A stretch of DNA of 45,170 bases, from contig NZ_VOBI01000029.1 of assembly GCF_008369325.1 (NCBI RefSeq), positions 1-45,170 of the forward strand, written 5' to 3'. Shown one piece after another: positions 17,472 to 25,641 of the stretch (positions within the stretch are counted from its first letter, which is position 1; every line of letters starts with the position of its first letter). The notes under the pieces were generated by a model. The model was not told where the DNA came from. It saw nothing but the letters and a program-made list of their open reading frames with translations, and made no database searches. Position numbers and translations under genes: made by a program. This DNA is from Pseudomonas sp. ANT_H12B (lineage in GTDB: Bacteria > Pseudomonadota > Gammaproteobacteria > Pseudomonadales > Pseudomonadaceae).

Positions 17472-17696
17472 ATGAAGAATTTTATTTTGGCGGTAGGCTT
17501 GATGAGCCTTGCAGGTATAGCCTTTGCTCACGGCAAGCCATGCGAGGAGCTGAAAGCCGATATCGCCGCGAAGCTGGATGCCAAAGGTATTTCCAATTAT
17601 TCACTGGAAATCGTAGATAAAGGCACTGCTGCTGACGGGAAAGTCGTCGGTACCTGTGAAAAAGGCACCAAGCAAATCGTCTACAAGCAGGGATGA
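17472..17696 (+). CDS. DUF1161 periplasmic protein, copy 1
   Basis: A 74-residue exported protein. The signal peptide is MKNFILAVGLMSLAGIAFA, followed by the DUF1161 domain: CEELKADIAAKLDAKGI, YSLEIVD and VVGTCEKGTKQIVY. The two cysteines, near residues 24 and 62, probably form a disulfide. I chose ATG 17472, which has AGGGAA 9 bases upstream; the in-frame ATG at 17463 is too close to that site. A paralog lies at 19592. Function unknown. Confidence 0.85.
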   Translation: MKNFILAVGLMSLAGIAFAHGKPCEELKADIAAKLDAKGISNYSLEIVDKGTAADGKVVGTCEKGTKQIVYKQG

Positions 17697-17711
17697 CCTC
17701 CCTCGAAAATG

Positions 17712-17742
17712 AAAAAGCCGACGCAATGACGTCGGCTTTTTT
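17712..17742. terminator. Bidirectional hairpin terminator
   Basis: Arms AAAAAGCCGACG and CGTCGGCTTTTTT with loop CAATGA. It lies between the convergent DUF1161 gene and the luciferase-like gene; A and T runs on both sides allow use on either strand. Confidence 0.88.
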
Positions 17743-17760
17743 GCGCTCGTTTTTTGAATG

Positions 17761-18762
17761 TCAGCCCTTCATGACCTGCGCCAGCAGTTCATAGGAATGC
17801 ACGCGATCGGCATGTTCGTACAGGTCGCAGGTGAAAATCAGCTCGTCTGCCTGGGTCTGCTCGATCAGCACTTCCAGTTTGGCGCGGATTTTCTGCGGAC
17901 TGCCGACCATGGCCAAGCCAAGGAAATCGCCGACCGCCTCTTTCTCATGCGGCAGCCACAAGCCGTCCATGGTTTTCACCGGAGGACGTTGCACCAGGCT
18001 CTGGCCACGCATCAGGGCAAGAATCCGTTGGTAGACCGAAGTTGCCAGATAATCGGCCTGCTCGTCAGTGTCGGCGGCCACCAGCGGCACGCCGAGCATG
18101 ACGTAGGGCTTATCCAGTACCGCGGAAGGCTTGAAGTGATTGCGATAGACGCGAATGGCCTCATGCATGAAGCGCGGTGCGAAATGTGAAGCGAAGGCGT
18201 AGGGCAAACCGCGCTCACCGGCCAGTTGTGCACTGAACAGGCTGGAGCCCAGCAGCCAGACCGGGACCTGGGTGCCGGTGCCCGGCATCGCGATGATCCG
18301 TTGATCGGGCGTGCGCGGGCCGAGGTAGCGCATCAGTTCGGCCACATCTTCCGGGAACTCGTCGGCACTGCCGGAGCGTTCACGGCGCAGCGCACGAGCG
18401 GTCATCTGATCGGAACCGGGGGCGCGCCCCAGTCCCAGATCAATCCGCCCCGGATAAAGGCTTTCGAGGGTGCCGAACTGCTCGGCGATCACCAGCGGCG
18501 CGTGGTTGGGTAGCATTACGCCCCCCGAACCGACTCGAATGGTCGAGGTGCCGCCGGCCAGGTAGCCCAGCAGTACCGAGGTTGCCGAACTGGCAATGCC
18601 GTCCATGTTGTGGTGCTCGGCAACCCAAAAGCGGTTGTAGCCGAGTTTTTCGACGTGCTGCGCCAGGTCCAGAGAGTTGCGCAGGGACTGGGCCGCGCTG
18701 CCGTTCTCCCTTACGGGCACCAGATCGAGGGTCGAGAATTTGATATCGGACAGTCGTTTCAT
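17761..18762 (-). CDS. LLM class flavin-dependent oxidoreductase
   Basis: A 333-residue luciferase-like monooxygenase, close to the MsnO8/YhbW-type group that uses reduced FMN. Diagnostic parts are FSTLDLVPVRENG at the N-terminus, FWVAEHHNMDGIASSATSVL, VGSGGVMLPNHAPL and IDLGLGRAPGSD. I chose ATG 18762 because GGAGGAG lies about 7 bases upstream. It is transcribed towards the shared terminator and is not in an operon. The substrate is unknown; members act on alkanes, sulfonates, aldehydes or secondary metabolites. Confidence 0.87.
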   Translation of the reverse strand: MKRLSDIKFSTLDLVPVRENGSAAQSLRNSLDLAQHVEKLGYNRFWVAEHHNMDGIASSATSVLLGYLAGGTSTIRVGSGGVMLPNHAPLVIAEQFGTLESLYPGRIDLGLGRAPGSDQMTARALRRERSGSADEFPEDVAELMRYLGPRTPDQRIIAMPGTGTQVPVWLLGSSLFSAQLAGERGLPYAFASHFAPRFMHEAIRVYRNHFKPSAVLDKPYVMLGVPLVAADTDEQADYLATSVYQRILALMRGQSLVQRPPVKTMDGLWLPHEKEAVGDFLGLAMVGSPQKIRAKLEVLIEQTQADELIFTCDLYEHADRVHSYELLAQVMKG

Positions 18763-18966
18763 AAACCTGCTCCTCCAATTGGGTACGCAGGTTTTTTCTC
18801 GCAAACGAAAACCTGCCGAATCTATAAGCGTGTTTCATGCAATGAGGGCATATACCCGAGTTTCAATAGCAAAGGCAAAATTCCTACCGAATTTGAAGAA
18901 AGATCAGATGAGGTGAACTTTGCAGCGCGGTCTATCCTCAGAACCCTAGCAACCGAAAACTACGAA

Positions 18967-18984
18967 GGCGCGACGCTTCGCGCC
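18967..18984 (+). promoter_or_regulatory. Hairpin just upstream of the osmC ribosome binding site
   Basis: A perfect 7-bp GC-rich stem, GGCGCGA/TCGCGCC with a CGCT loop, ends 7 bases before the GAGGAGG site of the OsmC-like gene. It could protect the transcript end or modulate translation. Role inferred. Confidence 0.35.
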
Positions 18985-19003
18985 GGATCTTGAGGAGGCA
19001 GAC

Positions 19004-19435
19004 ATGGCTATCACGAAGAAAGCATCGGCTCATTGGGAAGGTGATCTGAAAACCGGCATCGGCTCGATTTCCACGGAAACCGGTGTCCTCAGAGAAGCGC
19101 CCTACGGCTTCAAGGCCCGTTTCGAAGGCGGCAAGGGCACCAATCCGGAAGAGCTGATCGGCGCGGCCCATGCGGGTTGTTTCTCCATGGCGTTTTCAAT
19201 GATTCTCGGCGATGCCGGCCTCACGGCTGACAGCATCGATACCAATGCCGAAGTCACCCTGGACCAGGTGGAAGGCGGTTTTGCGATCACGGCGGTGAAA
19301 TTGATCCTCAAGGCGAAAATCCCTGGGGCGACACAAGCGCAGTTCGAAGAACTGAGCAATAAAGCCAAAGAAGGCTGCCCGGTTTCCAAAGTGCTGAATG
19401 CGAAGATCAGCCTGGATGCGACGTTGGTCAGCTGA
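19004..19435 (+). CDS. OsmC family peroxiredoxin
   Basis: A 143-residue thiol peroxidase that reduces organic hydroperoxides. Its two redox cysteines are Cys59 in AAHAGCFSMAFS and Cys125 in KEGCPVSKVL. The N-terminus (ITKKASAHWEGDL) and ETGVLREAPYGF fit OsmC rather than Ohr. A strong GAGGAGG ribosome binding site lies upstream, and a hairpin terminator lies downstream. OsmC genes are often induced by osmotic or stationary-phase stress; I cannot identify the promoter here. Confidence 0.92.
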   Translation: MAITKKASAHWEGDLKTGIGSISTETGVLREAPYGFKARFEGGKGTNPEELIGAAHAGCFSMAFSMILGDAGLTADSIDTNAEVTLDQVEGGFAITAVKLILKAKIPGATQAQFEELSNKAKEGCPVSKVLNAKISLDATLVS

Positions 19436-19459
19436 TATCGGGTTGTGGCGCCACCCGAT

Positions 19460-19495
19460 AAAAGATCGCAGCTCTCGATGGCTGCGATCTTTTTT
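19460..19495 (+). terminator. Terminator after the osmC-like gene
   Basis: AAAGATCGCAGC pairs with GCTGCGATCTTT across a TCTCGATG loop, followed by a T-run. Confidence 0.9.
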
Positions 19496-19591
19496 GACCT
19501 GAAACAAAACCTGGCTGGCGGAACTGTGGTCGAATAAATGACGGCAGCAAAAACGCATTACCGTGCGCGCTGCCTCAAAGGAGCTTCAACC

Positions 19592-19825
19592 ATGAAACGT
19601 TTTGCCTTGGCGATTATCTGTTGCGCGCTTACCACGTCGGTCCTGGCGGCACCGAAATCCTGCGAAGAACTCAAAGCCGAGATTGAAGCCAAGATCCAGG
19701 CCAATAACGTCTCGTCCTACACCCTGGAGATCGTCACCAATGATGAAGTGCACGATCAGAATATGGTCGTTGGCTCGTGCGAAAACGGCACCAAGAAAAT
19801 CATCTATCAGAAAAACGACCGCTGA
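19592..19825 (+). CDS. DUF1161 periplasmic protein, copy 2
   Basis: A 77-residue exported protein with signal peptide MKRFALAIICCALTTSVLA. The mature part is parallel to the copy at 17472: CEELKAEIEAKIQANNV, YTLEIVTND and VVGSCENGTKKIIY. A strong AAAGGAG ribosome binding site fixes ATG 19592. The two copies are close in sequence but separated by two unrelated genes. Function unknown. Confidence 0.86.
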   Translation: MKRFALAIICCALTTSVLAAPKSCEELKAEIEAKIQANNVSSYTLEIVTNDEVHDQNMVVGSCENGTKKIIYQKNDR

Positions 19826-19831
19826 TTCGCT

Positions 19832-20251
19832 TCACATGACGCAATAGACCTGCCGATCTTCGGCAACGATTTCACGCTTGGCGTTGTAAAGCCGGGCGCT
19901 AGGGGTGAACGCCATAGAACGGGCTTCCAGCCGATAACGCTGGCCGGCTTCGAAATGATCGTACTTGATGGTCAGGTAGCATAACCGCTCCGAGGGGTCG
20001 GTCATCAGGCCCGAGCCCCCACCCGCCACTTCAAAGTCGAATCGAACGATCAGCTCATGGCTACCGGGGGTGACCTGGAAGTAACGCCCGTCGCGCATTC
20101 GCTGGTTGTCCAGTCGTTCAGCCATCAGCAATTTATCGCCGGGGAATGGCGTAGAGAAGTCGACCCAGGCCATCTGCGGATTGACCGCCGGCAACGGGGT
20201 CTGGCAGCCGGAAACGGCGATTGCAGCCAGTAACAGCACTAACCTGCGCAT
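19832..20251 (-). CDS. Lipoprotein of unknown function, paralog A
   Basis: A 139-residue lipoprotein. The N-terminus RRLVLLLAAIAVSGCQ is a signal peptide with lipobox VSGC. The mature domain contains MAWVDFSTPFPGDKLLMAE, GRYFQVTPGSHELIVRFDFE, AGQRYRLEARS and SARLYNAKREIV. It shares this layout with the next gene on the same strand. The PGSHEL and AGQRYRL pieces recall small envelope proteins that handle scaffold domains, but I do not recognise a function. I chose ATG 20251, which gives the proper signal peptide. Confidence 0.8.
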   Translation of the reverse strand: MRRLVLLLAAIAVSGCQTPLPAVNPQMAWVDFSTPFPGDKLLMAERLDNQRMRDGRYFQVTPGSHELIVRFDFEVAGGGSGLMTDPSERLCYLTIKYDHFEAGQRYRLEARSMAFTPSARLYNAKREIVAEDRQVYCVM

Positions 20252-20291
20252 GATGAAATCCCTAAGGGATGGGCTTTCAGCATAGCGCCGA

Positions 20292-20714
20292 TCAGGTGCG
20301 TTGGCAGCCTGCCGGTGTGCCTTGGCCAATCACTTTTCGCTGTTGGTCATAAAGCTTTGCCCACGGCCGAAAGCCGATATTCCCCGCTTGCAGCTGATAC
20401 CGCTCGCCGGCGTTGAAATCTTTGAATTTCACGTTCATCTGACAGTCACGCCAAAGCGGTTCGGCGTCGGGGCCGATGTTGGTCGGTGCGACCGGGAATT
20501 GGTAACGAACCGTCAGTTCATGACTGCCAGGCTGAACCTCGAAATAGCGCTTGTCGGTAGAGGCCTTGTCATCGACTTCCAGCGCTTGCAGCGCGGTGTC
20601 TTCCTGCTTCGAATCCAGATCGATCCATGCTTGCGCCGGATCAGGATTGGGCATTCCAATTCCAGCACAGCCGGCCAGCATCAGCAGGCCTCCCGTCAGC
20701 ATCAACTTGCGCAT
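20292..20714 (-). CDS. Lipoprotein of unknown function, paralog B
   Basis: A 140-residue lipoprotein with signal peptide MRKLMLTGGLLMLAGCAG (lipobox LAGC). It is parallel to paralog A: AQAWIDLDSKQEDTALQALE, RYFEVQPGSHELTVRYQF, AGERYQLQAGN and WAKLYDQQRKVIG. Each has a late cysteine pair (DCQMNV/GCQ here) that may form a disulfide. A GGAG site precedes the start. The two genes are 40 bases apart and co-directional, so likely an operon created by duplication. Confidence 0.82.
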   Translation of the reverse strand: MRKLMLTGGLLMLAGCAGIGMPNPDPAQAWIDLDSKQEDTALQALEVDDKASTDKRYFEVQPGSHELTVRYQFPVAPTNIGPDAEPLWRDCQMNVKFKDFNAGERYQLQAGNIGFRPWAKLYDQQRKVIGQGTPAGCQRT

Positions 20715-20773
20715 AGCGGAGCTCCAGTCAGGCGGGATAGTCTTGCGGGCAGACTTTCCAGGGATGATTCATT

Positions 20774-21850
20774 TTGATCAGGCCGCTTCCAAGCCTTGGG
20801 TTACTTGATCGCGTTTTACGCATTTTGTTTCCGGGCGTGTTGTTTTTGTTACTCAACGGTTGCGCCAGCGTCAGCTATTACGGCCAATTGGCCAGTGGTC
20901 AGCTGCAATTGCTGCGGGCACGGGTGCCTGTTTCCACAGTGATTGCCGATCCGGGCCGCGATCAACAATTGCGTGCGCACCTGACTCAATCGCAAAAGGC
21001 CCGGACATTCGCCAGCCAACATCTGCACTTGCCGGATAACCAGAGCTATCGCCTGTACGCCGACATTGGCCGGCCGTTCGTAGTCTGGAACGTTTTCGTC
21101 ACGCCGGAATTTTCCCTGACGCCGCAAAACCATTGCTTCCCCGTCGCCGGTTGCGTTGCCTATCGCGGCTATTACAGCCAGAGCGCAGCCCGTGGCGAGG
21201 CGGCATTGCAGCGTCTGCAAGGTATGGATGTGTCGATTGGCGGCGTCGAGGCCTATTCGACGCTCGGTTGGTTCAACGATCCGATTATCAGTTCGATGAT
21301 GAACTGGGGTGACGAACGATTGGCCACGCTGATCTTCCATGAGCTCGCCCATCAACGCTTTTATGTGAAGGACGACACCGAATTCAACGAATCTTTCGCC
21401 ACCTTCGTCGAGCAGGAAGGCACGCGCCAATGGCGCGCAGTCCGCAGTCTTGCGCCGGAAAACGGCGCTCAGGCGCAGCAACGCGATCAGTTCGTCCAGT
21501 TGGTTCTCAATGCCCGCACACGACTTGAACGGCTTTACACCCTGCCGCTGCCGGCTGACCAGATGCGCCAGCGCAAGGCCGCTGAGTTCGAGCGGTTACG
21601 AGGTGAATACCGGCTGCTGCGCGACAGCCAGTGGACAGGGGACAAACGCTATGACGCGTGGATAAATGCCCCCATGAACAACGCGCGGCTGCTCCCGTTT
21701 GGTTTGTATGACCAGTGGGTGCCGGCATTTGCCACGCTGTTCAAGCAGGTGGGTGGGGATTGGTTGGCGTTTTATGCGGCAGTCGAGAAGCTGGGTGCGT
21801 TGCCGGTTGGCGAGCGCAAGGTGGCGTTGAAGGCTTTGGCAGGATCATAA
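20774..21850 (+). CDS. Lipoprotein zinc aminopeptidase (predicted aminopeptidase family)
   Basis: A 358-residue protein of the predicted aminopeptidase family (PF10023 type). The N-terminus is hydrophobic with lipobox LLNGC, so an outer- or inner-membrane lipoprotein is expected. The zinc site is HELAHQ (189-193) followed by FNESFATFVEQEG, which gives the third ligand glutamate. C-terminal segments are helical (ERLYTLPLPADQMRQRKAAE). The start is TTG at 20774, with AGGGATG about 9 bases upstream and no better ATG nearby. It is divergent from the lipoprotein pair across 59 bases. Substrate unknown. Confidence 0.83.
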   Translation: MIRPLPSLGLLDRVLRILFPGVLFLLLNGCASVSYYGQLASGQLQLLRARVPVSTVIADPGRDQQLRAHLTQSQKARTFASQHLHLPDNQSYRLYADIGRPFVVWNVFVTPEFSLTPQNHCFPVAGCVAYRGYYSQSAARGEAALQRLQGMDVSIGGVEAYSTLGWFNDPIISSMMNWGDERLATLIFHELAHQRFYVKDDTEFNESFATFVEQEGTRQWRAVRSLAPENGAQAQQRDQFVQLVLNARTRLERLYTLPLPADQMRQRKAAEFERLRGEYRLLRDSQWTGDKRYDAWINAPMNNARLLPFGLYDQWVPAFATLFKQVGGDWLAFYAAVEKLGALPVGERKVALKALAGS

Positions 21851-21874
21851 AACTTCGGTGGCTGAACGGGCCTC

Positions 21875-21894
21875 TTCGCGGGCTTGCCCGCGAA
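21875..21894. repeat. REP element
   Basis: Perfect 9-bp palindrome TTCGCGGGC/GCCCGCGAA with a two-base loop, in the gap between convergent genes. It is a single copy of the P. fluorescens-type REP family seen as pairs at 35.3 and 39.3 kb. Confidence 0.8.
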
Positions 21895-21903
21895 TGGATT
21901 TGA

Positions 21904-22554
21904 TCAGCGCTGCAAAAACGCCTGATGCATCTCATCCAGTGTTTCAAAGTGATAGGCCGGCGCTTCTGCGCTCAATTCTTCCCGGCTGCCAAAACCATAG
22001 CCGACCGCCGCCGCATCCAGCCCATTACTGCGCGCACCGATCAAGTCGTGTTTGCGATCGCCAATCATCAGGGTGTTGGTCGGGTCCAGACCTTCTTCGG
22101 CCATCAGATGGGCGATCAGCTCGACTTTGTTGGTGCGGGTGCCGTCCAGTTCGCTGCCGTAGATCACCTTGAAGTGTTTGGCGAAGTCGAAGTGCCGGGC
22201 GATTTCCCTGGCAAAAATCCACGGCTTGGACGTCGCTATATAGAGCTGTCGTCCTTGCCCGCCAAGGGTTTCCAACAGCGGGGTGACACCGTCGAATACG
22301 CGGTTCTCGTAAAGGCCGGTGACCTTGAAGCGTTCGCGGTAGAAGTTGACCGCCTCCCAGGCCTTGGGCTCGTCGAAGTCATAGAACTGCATGAATGCCT
22401 GCAACAACGGCGGGCCGATGAAGTGTTCCAGTTTGGTCAGGTCAGGCTCATCGATACCCAGTTTGCTCAGGGCGAACTGAATCGAACGGGTGATCCCTTC
22501 ACGCGGGTCGGTCAGGGTGCCATCGAGGTCGAACAAAACGGTTTGGTAATGCAT
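21904..22554 (-). CDS. HAD family phosphatase, phosphoglycolate phosphatase-like
   Basis: A 216-residue haloacid dehalogenase hydrolase. Motif I is VLFDLDGTLTD, with nucleophile Asp9 and acid Asp11. Motif II is YIATSKPW, motif III uses Lys in the TNKVEL region, and motif IV is TLMIGDRKHDLIGA. The helical C1 cap (residues about 15-80) places it in the Gph/YieH-like group. Substrates of such enzymes vary (phosphoglycolate, nucleotides, PPi), so the specific one is open. It converges on the aminopeptidase gene across a REP element. Confidence 0.88.
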   Translation of the reverse strand: MHYQTVLFDLDGTLTDPREGITRSIQFALSKLGIDEPDLTKLEHFIGPPLLQAFMQFYDFDEPKAWEAVNFYRERFKVTGLYENRVFDGVTPLLETLGGQGRQLYIATSKPWIFAREIARHFDFAKHFKVIYGSELDGTRTNKVELIAHLMAEEGLDPTNTLMIGDRKHDLIGARSNGLDAAAVGYGFGSREELSAEAPAYHFETLDEMHQAFLQR

Positions 22555-22593
22555 GAAAATTCCTGAGCAATAGCGGGACGCGTTATTAGGGGC

Positions 22594-23139
22594 TTAGAGC
22601 TGGTCGTAGCCTTCGGCCAGATGCAGGTCCTTGAGCTTCACGTAGTTCGCCGCGCTGTAGGTGAAAAAGGCTTTTTCCTTGTCAGTCAACAGCCGGACTT
22701 GTTTCACCGGACTACCGACATAAAGAAAACCGCTTTCCAGACGCTTGCCCGGCGGCACCAGGCTTCCCGCGCCGATGATCACCTCGTCCTCGACCACGGC
22801 GCCGTCCATGACGATACTGCCCATGCCGATCAGAACCCGGCTGCCCACCGAGCAACCGTGGAGCATGACTTTATGGGCGATGGTCACGTCATCCCCGATC
22901 ACACAGGGAAAGCCATCAGGATTGAATGGCCCGGCATGAGTGATGTGCAGCACACAGCCGTCCTGCACGCTGGTGCGCGCACCGATGCGGATGCGGTGCA
23001 TGTCGCCACGGATCACCGTCAGCGGCCAGACCGAGCTGTCTTCGCCGATTTCGACGTCGCCGATCACCACCGCCGAGCCGTCGACAAAAGCGCCTTTGCC
23101 GAGCAACGGCATGTGGTTCTGATACTTGCGAAGGGTCAC
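22594..23139 (-). CDS. Gamma-carbonic anhydrase-like hexapeptide-repeat protein
   Basis: A 181-residue left-handed beta-helix protein of the YrdA/CaiE group. Hexapeptide turns are visible in VIGDVEIGEDSSVWP, VIRGDMHRIRIGARTSVQDG and VIGDDVTIAHKVMLHGC. The three metal-binding histidines are in LHITH, IAHK and MLHG. The C-terminal helix is KAFFTYSAANYVKLKDLH. I chose GTG 23139 (VTLRKYQNHMP) with GAGAG upstream because it gives the family N-terminus. Carbonic anhydrase activity is not certain, since many members are inactive. It diverges from prlC. Confidence 0.86.
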   Translation of the reverse strand: MTLRKYQNHMPLLGKGAFVDGSAVVIGDVEIGEDSSVWPLTVIRGDMHRIRIGARTSVQDGCVLHITHAGPFNPDGFPCVIGDDVTIAHKVMLHGCSVGSRVLIGMGSIVMDGAVVEDEVIIGAGSLVPPGKRLESGFLYVGSPVKQVRLLTDKEKAFFTYSAANYVKLKDLHLAEGYDQL

Positions 23140-23228
23140 GATAGGGTTTCTCTCTGTTGCTGATAGCTGCGGTGAGCGTCGATTGTAATTAAGATGGCTC
23201 CATGTTTCTTCCAGCCAAGGTGCCAACC

Positions 23229-25280
23229 GTGAGCGTGAACAACCCTCTTTTGCAATCCTACGACCTGCCGCCGTTCTCGGCGATCCGTGCCGAACACGTG
23301 CAACCGGCCATTGACCGGATCCTGGCTGACAACCGTGCCGCCATTATCGAGATCCTCAAAACCGAGGGCAAACAACCGACCTGGGCCGGCCTGGTGCTGG
23401 CGATGGACGAACTCAATGACCGTCTGGGCGCTGCCTGGAGCCCGGTCAGCCACCTGAATGCCGTGTGCAACAGCGCCGAACTGCGTGAAGCTTACGAGTC
23501 CTGCCTTCCAGCCTTGAGCGCCTACTCCACCGAGCTTGGCCAAAACCGCGAATTGTTCGAGGCCTTCGAAGCCCTCGCCAACAGCCCGGAAGCCGCCGGT
23601 TTCGACGTGGCGCAGAAAACTATCCTGGAACACTCCCTGCGTGACTTCCGTTTGTCGGGTATTGACCTGTCGCAAGACGAGCAGAAGCGTTACGCCGAGG
23701 TGCAGAGCAAATTGTCGGAGCTGGGCAGTCGCTTCTCCAACCAGTTGCTCGACGCGACTCAGGCCTGGACCAAGCACGTTACCGATGAAGCCACCCTGGC
23801 AGGCCTGACCGATTCGGCCAAGGCGCAAATGGCCGCCGCTGCCCAGGCCAAGGACCTGGACGGTTGGCTGATCACCCTGGAGTTCCCAAGCTACTACGCG
23901 GTAATGACCTACGCCCAGGACCGTGACCTGCGCGAAGAAGTTTACGCCGCCTACTGCACCCGTGCGTCGGATCAGGGCCCGAATGCCGGTCAGAACGACA
24001 ATGGCCCGGTCATGGAAGAAATCCTCGACCTGCGTCAGGAGCTTGCCAAGCTGCTCGGTTTCGCCAGTTTCTCCGAGCTGAGCCTGGCCACTAAAATGGC
24101 CGAATCGAGCGACCAGGTACTCAGCTTCCTGCGCGATCTGGCCAAGCGCAGCAAACCGTTCGCCGCACAAGATCTGGAACAGCTCAAAGCCTACGCCGCC
24201 GAACAAGGCTGCCCGGACCTGCAAAGCTGGGACAGCGGTTTCTACGGTGAAAAGCTTCGCGAACAGCGTTACAGCGTTGCTCAAGAAGCCCTTCGTGCTT
24301 ACTTCCCGATCGACAAAGTACTGGGCGGTCTGTTCGCCATCGTTCAACGCCTGTACGGCATCGAGATCGCCGAACAGAAAGGCTTCGACACCTGGCACCC
24401 GGATGTTCGCCTGTTCGAGATCAAGGAAAACGGCCAGCACGTCGGTCGCTTCTTCTTCGATCTCTACGCCCGCGCCAACAAGCGCGGCGGTGCGTGGATG
24501 GACGGCGCTCGCGACCGTCGTCGCACCGCTGAAGGCGTACTGCAAAGCCCGGTGGCCAATCTGGTGTGCAACTTCACCCCGGCGGACAGCGGCAAGCCTG
24601 CCCTGCTGACCCACGACGAAGTGACCACCCTGTTCCACGAATTCGGCCACGGCCTGCATCACCTGCTGACCCGCGTCGAGCACGCCGGTGTATCCGGCAT
24701 CAACGGCGTGGCCTGGGATGCGGTCGAGCTGCCAAGCCAGTTCATGGAAAACTGGTGCTGGGAGCCGGAAGGTCTGGCGCTGATCTCCGGCCACTACGAA
24801 AGCGGTGAACCGCTGCCCCAGGACCTGCTGGAGAAAATGCTTGCCGCGAAGAACTTCCAGTCCGGTCTGATGATGGTCCGTCAACTGGAGTTCTCGCTGT
24901 TCGACTTCGATTTGCACGCCACTCACGGCGACGGTCGCAGCGTGCTGCAAGTGCTCGAAGGCGTGCGCGACGAGGTCTCGGTCATGCGTCCACCGGCCTA
25001 CAACCGTTTCCCTAACAGCTTCGCGCACATCTTCGCTGGCGGTTACGCTGCGGGTTACTACAGCTACAAATGGGCTGAAGTGCTGTCAGCGGATGCTTTC
25101 TCGAAATTTGAAGAAGAAGGCGTGCTCAACGCCGACACCGGTCGAGCGTTCCGCGAGGCAATCCTGGCGCGCGGCGGTTCCCAGGAACCCATGGTGCTGT
25201 TCGTCGACTTCCGCGGACGTCCGCCGTCGATTGACGCACTCTTGCGTCACAGCGGCCTGAATGAGGTCGCGGCAGCATGA
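23229..25280 (+). CDS. prlC: Oligopeptidase A
   Basis: A 683-residue cytoplasmic M3 zinc metallopeptidase (thimet oligopeptidase family) that degrades short peptides, including cleaved signal peptides. The zinc site is HEFGHGLHH (HEFGH at 470-474), with the third ligand in the following WDAVELPSQFMENW. The N-terminal helical domain begins NNPLLQSYDLPPFSAI. I chose GTG 23229 (VSVNNPLLQ) as it has CAAGG upstream and matches the family N-terminus. Its stop overlaps the next ATG (ATGA), coupling it to yheV. Confidence 0.95.
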   Translation: MSVNNPLLQSYDLPPFSAIRAEHVQPAIDRILADNRAAIIEILKTEGKQPTWAGLVLAMDELNDRLGAAWSPVSHLNAVCNSAELREAYESCLPALSAYSTELGQNRELFEAFEALANSPEAAGFDVAQKTILEHSLRDFRLSGIDLSQDEQKRYAEVQSKLSELGSRFSNQLLDATQAWTKHVTDEATLAGLTDSAKAQMAAAAQAKDLDGWLITLEFPSYYAVMTYAQDRDLREEVYAAYCTRASDQGPNAGQNDNGPVMEEILDLRQELAKLLGFASFSELSLATKMAESSDQVLSFLRDLAKRSKPFAAQDLEQLKAYAAEQGCPDLQSWDSGFYGEKLREQRYSVAQEALRAYFPIDKVLGGLFAIVQRLYGIEIAEQKGFDTWHPDVRLFEIKENGQHVGRFFFDLYARANKRGGAWMDGARDRRRTAEGVLQSPVANLVCNFTPADSGKPALLTHDEVTTLFHEFGHGLHHLLTRVEHAGVSGINGVAWDAVELPSQFMENWCWEPEGLALISGHYESGEPLPQDLLEKMLAAKNFQSGLMMVRQLEFSLFDFDLHATHGDGRSVLQVLEGVRDEVSVMRPPAYNRFPNSFAHIFAGGYAAGYYSYKWAEVLSADAFSKFEEEGVLNADTGRAFREAILARGGSQEPMVLFVDFRGRPPSIDALLRHSGLNEVAAA

Positions 25281-25564
25281 GTGAGGGTCCTGTGATTACC
25301 AAAAGACGCTTTATCGCCGGGGCGGTCTGCCCGGCATGCAGCGAGCCGGACAAGTTGATGATGTGGAACGAAGACGAAGTCCCGCATCGCGAGTGCGTAG
25401 CCTGCGGTTACTCCGATACGCTGAATGAGCAAGGCTTGTCAGTGCCCAAGGAATTGGGCACACGGGTTAACATTTCAGCGCTTAAAGTGCCGGACGCCAA
25501 GGTTCAGCCCGTGCAGTTTTTCCCGAACCCTAAGTTGAAGAAAAAACCTGACGAGCAGCACTGA
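25277..25564 (+). CDS. YheV family putative zinc ribbon protein
   Basis: A 95-residue protein. Four cysteines in two pairs, CPAC (residues 18-21) and CVAC (40-43), form a zinc ribbon after the conserved TKRRFIAGAVC. The second half is basic (KLKKKPDEQH). The start overlaps the prlC stop. YheV proteins have no established role; the link to PrlC here suggests cotranslation. Confidence 0.88.
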   Translation: MSEGPVITKRRFIAGAVCPACSEPDKLMMWNEDEVPHRECVACGYSDTLNEQGLSVPKELGTRVNISALKVPDAKVQPVQFFPNPKLKKKPDEQH

Positions 25565-25570
25565 CCCGCA

Positions 25571-25604
25571 AAAACCGCCTTCCACTGCGCAATGCAGTGG
25601 AAGG
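25571..25604 (-). terminator. Hairpin terminator, best read on the minus strand
   Basis: CCTTCCACTGC and its complement form an 11-bp stem with loop GCAAT. On the minus strand it is followed by GCGG and TTTT, so it suits the phosphatase gene; on the plus strand after yheV there is no T-run. Confidence 0.65.
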
Positions 25605-25641
25605 TATTGCTACTCGACATGAGCCGACTGAAACCAACTCT

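Noticed and set aside
23136..25028. Long minus-strand open frame of 630 codons opposite prlC
   Set aside because: It is a shadow of the prlC codon pattern, lacks recognisable domains and overlaps a clear M3 peptidase throughout.
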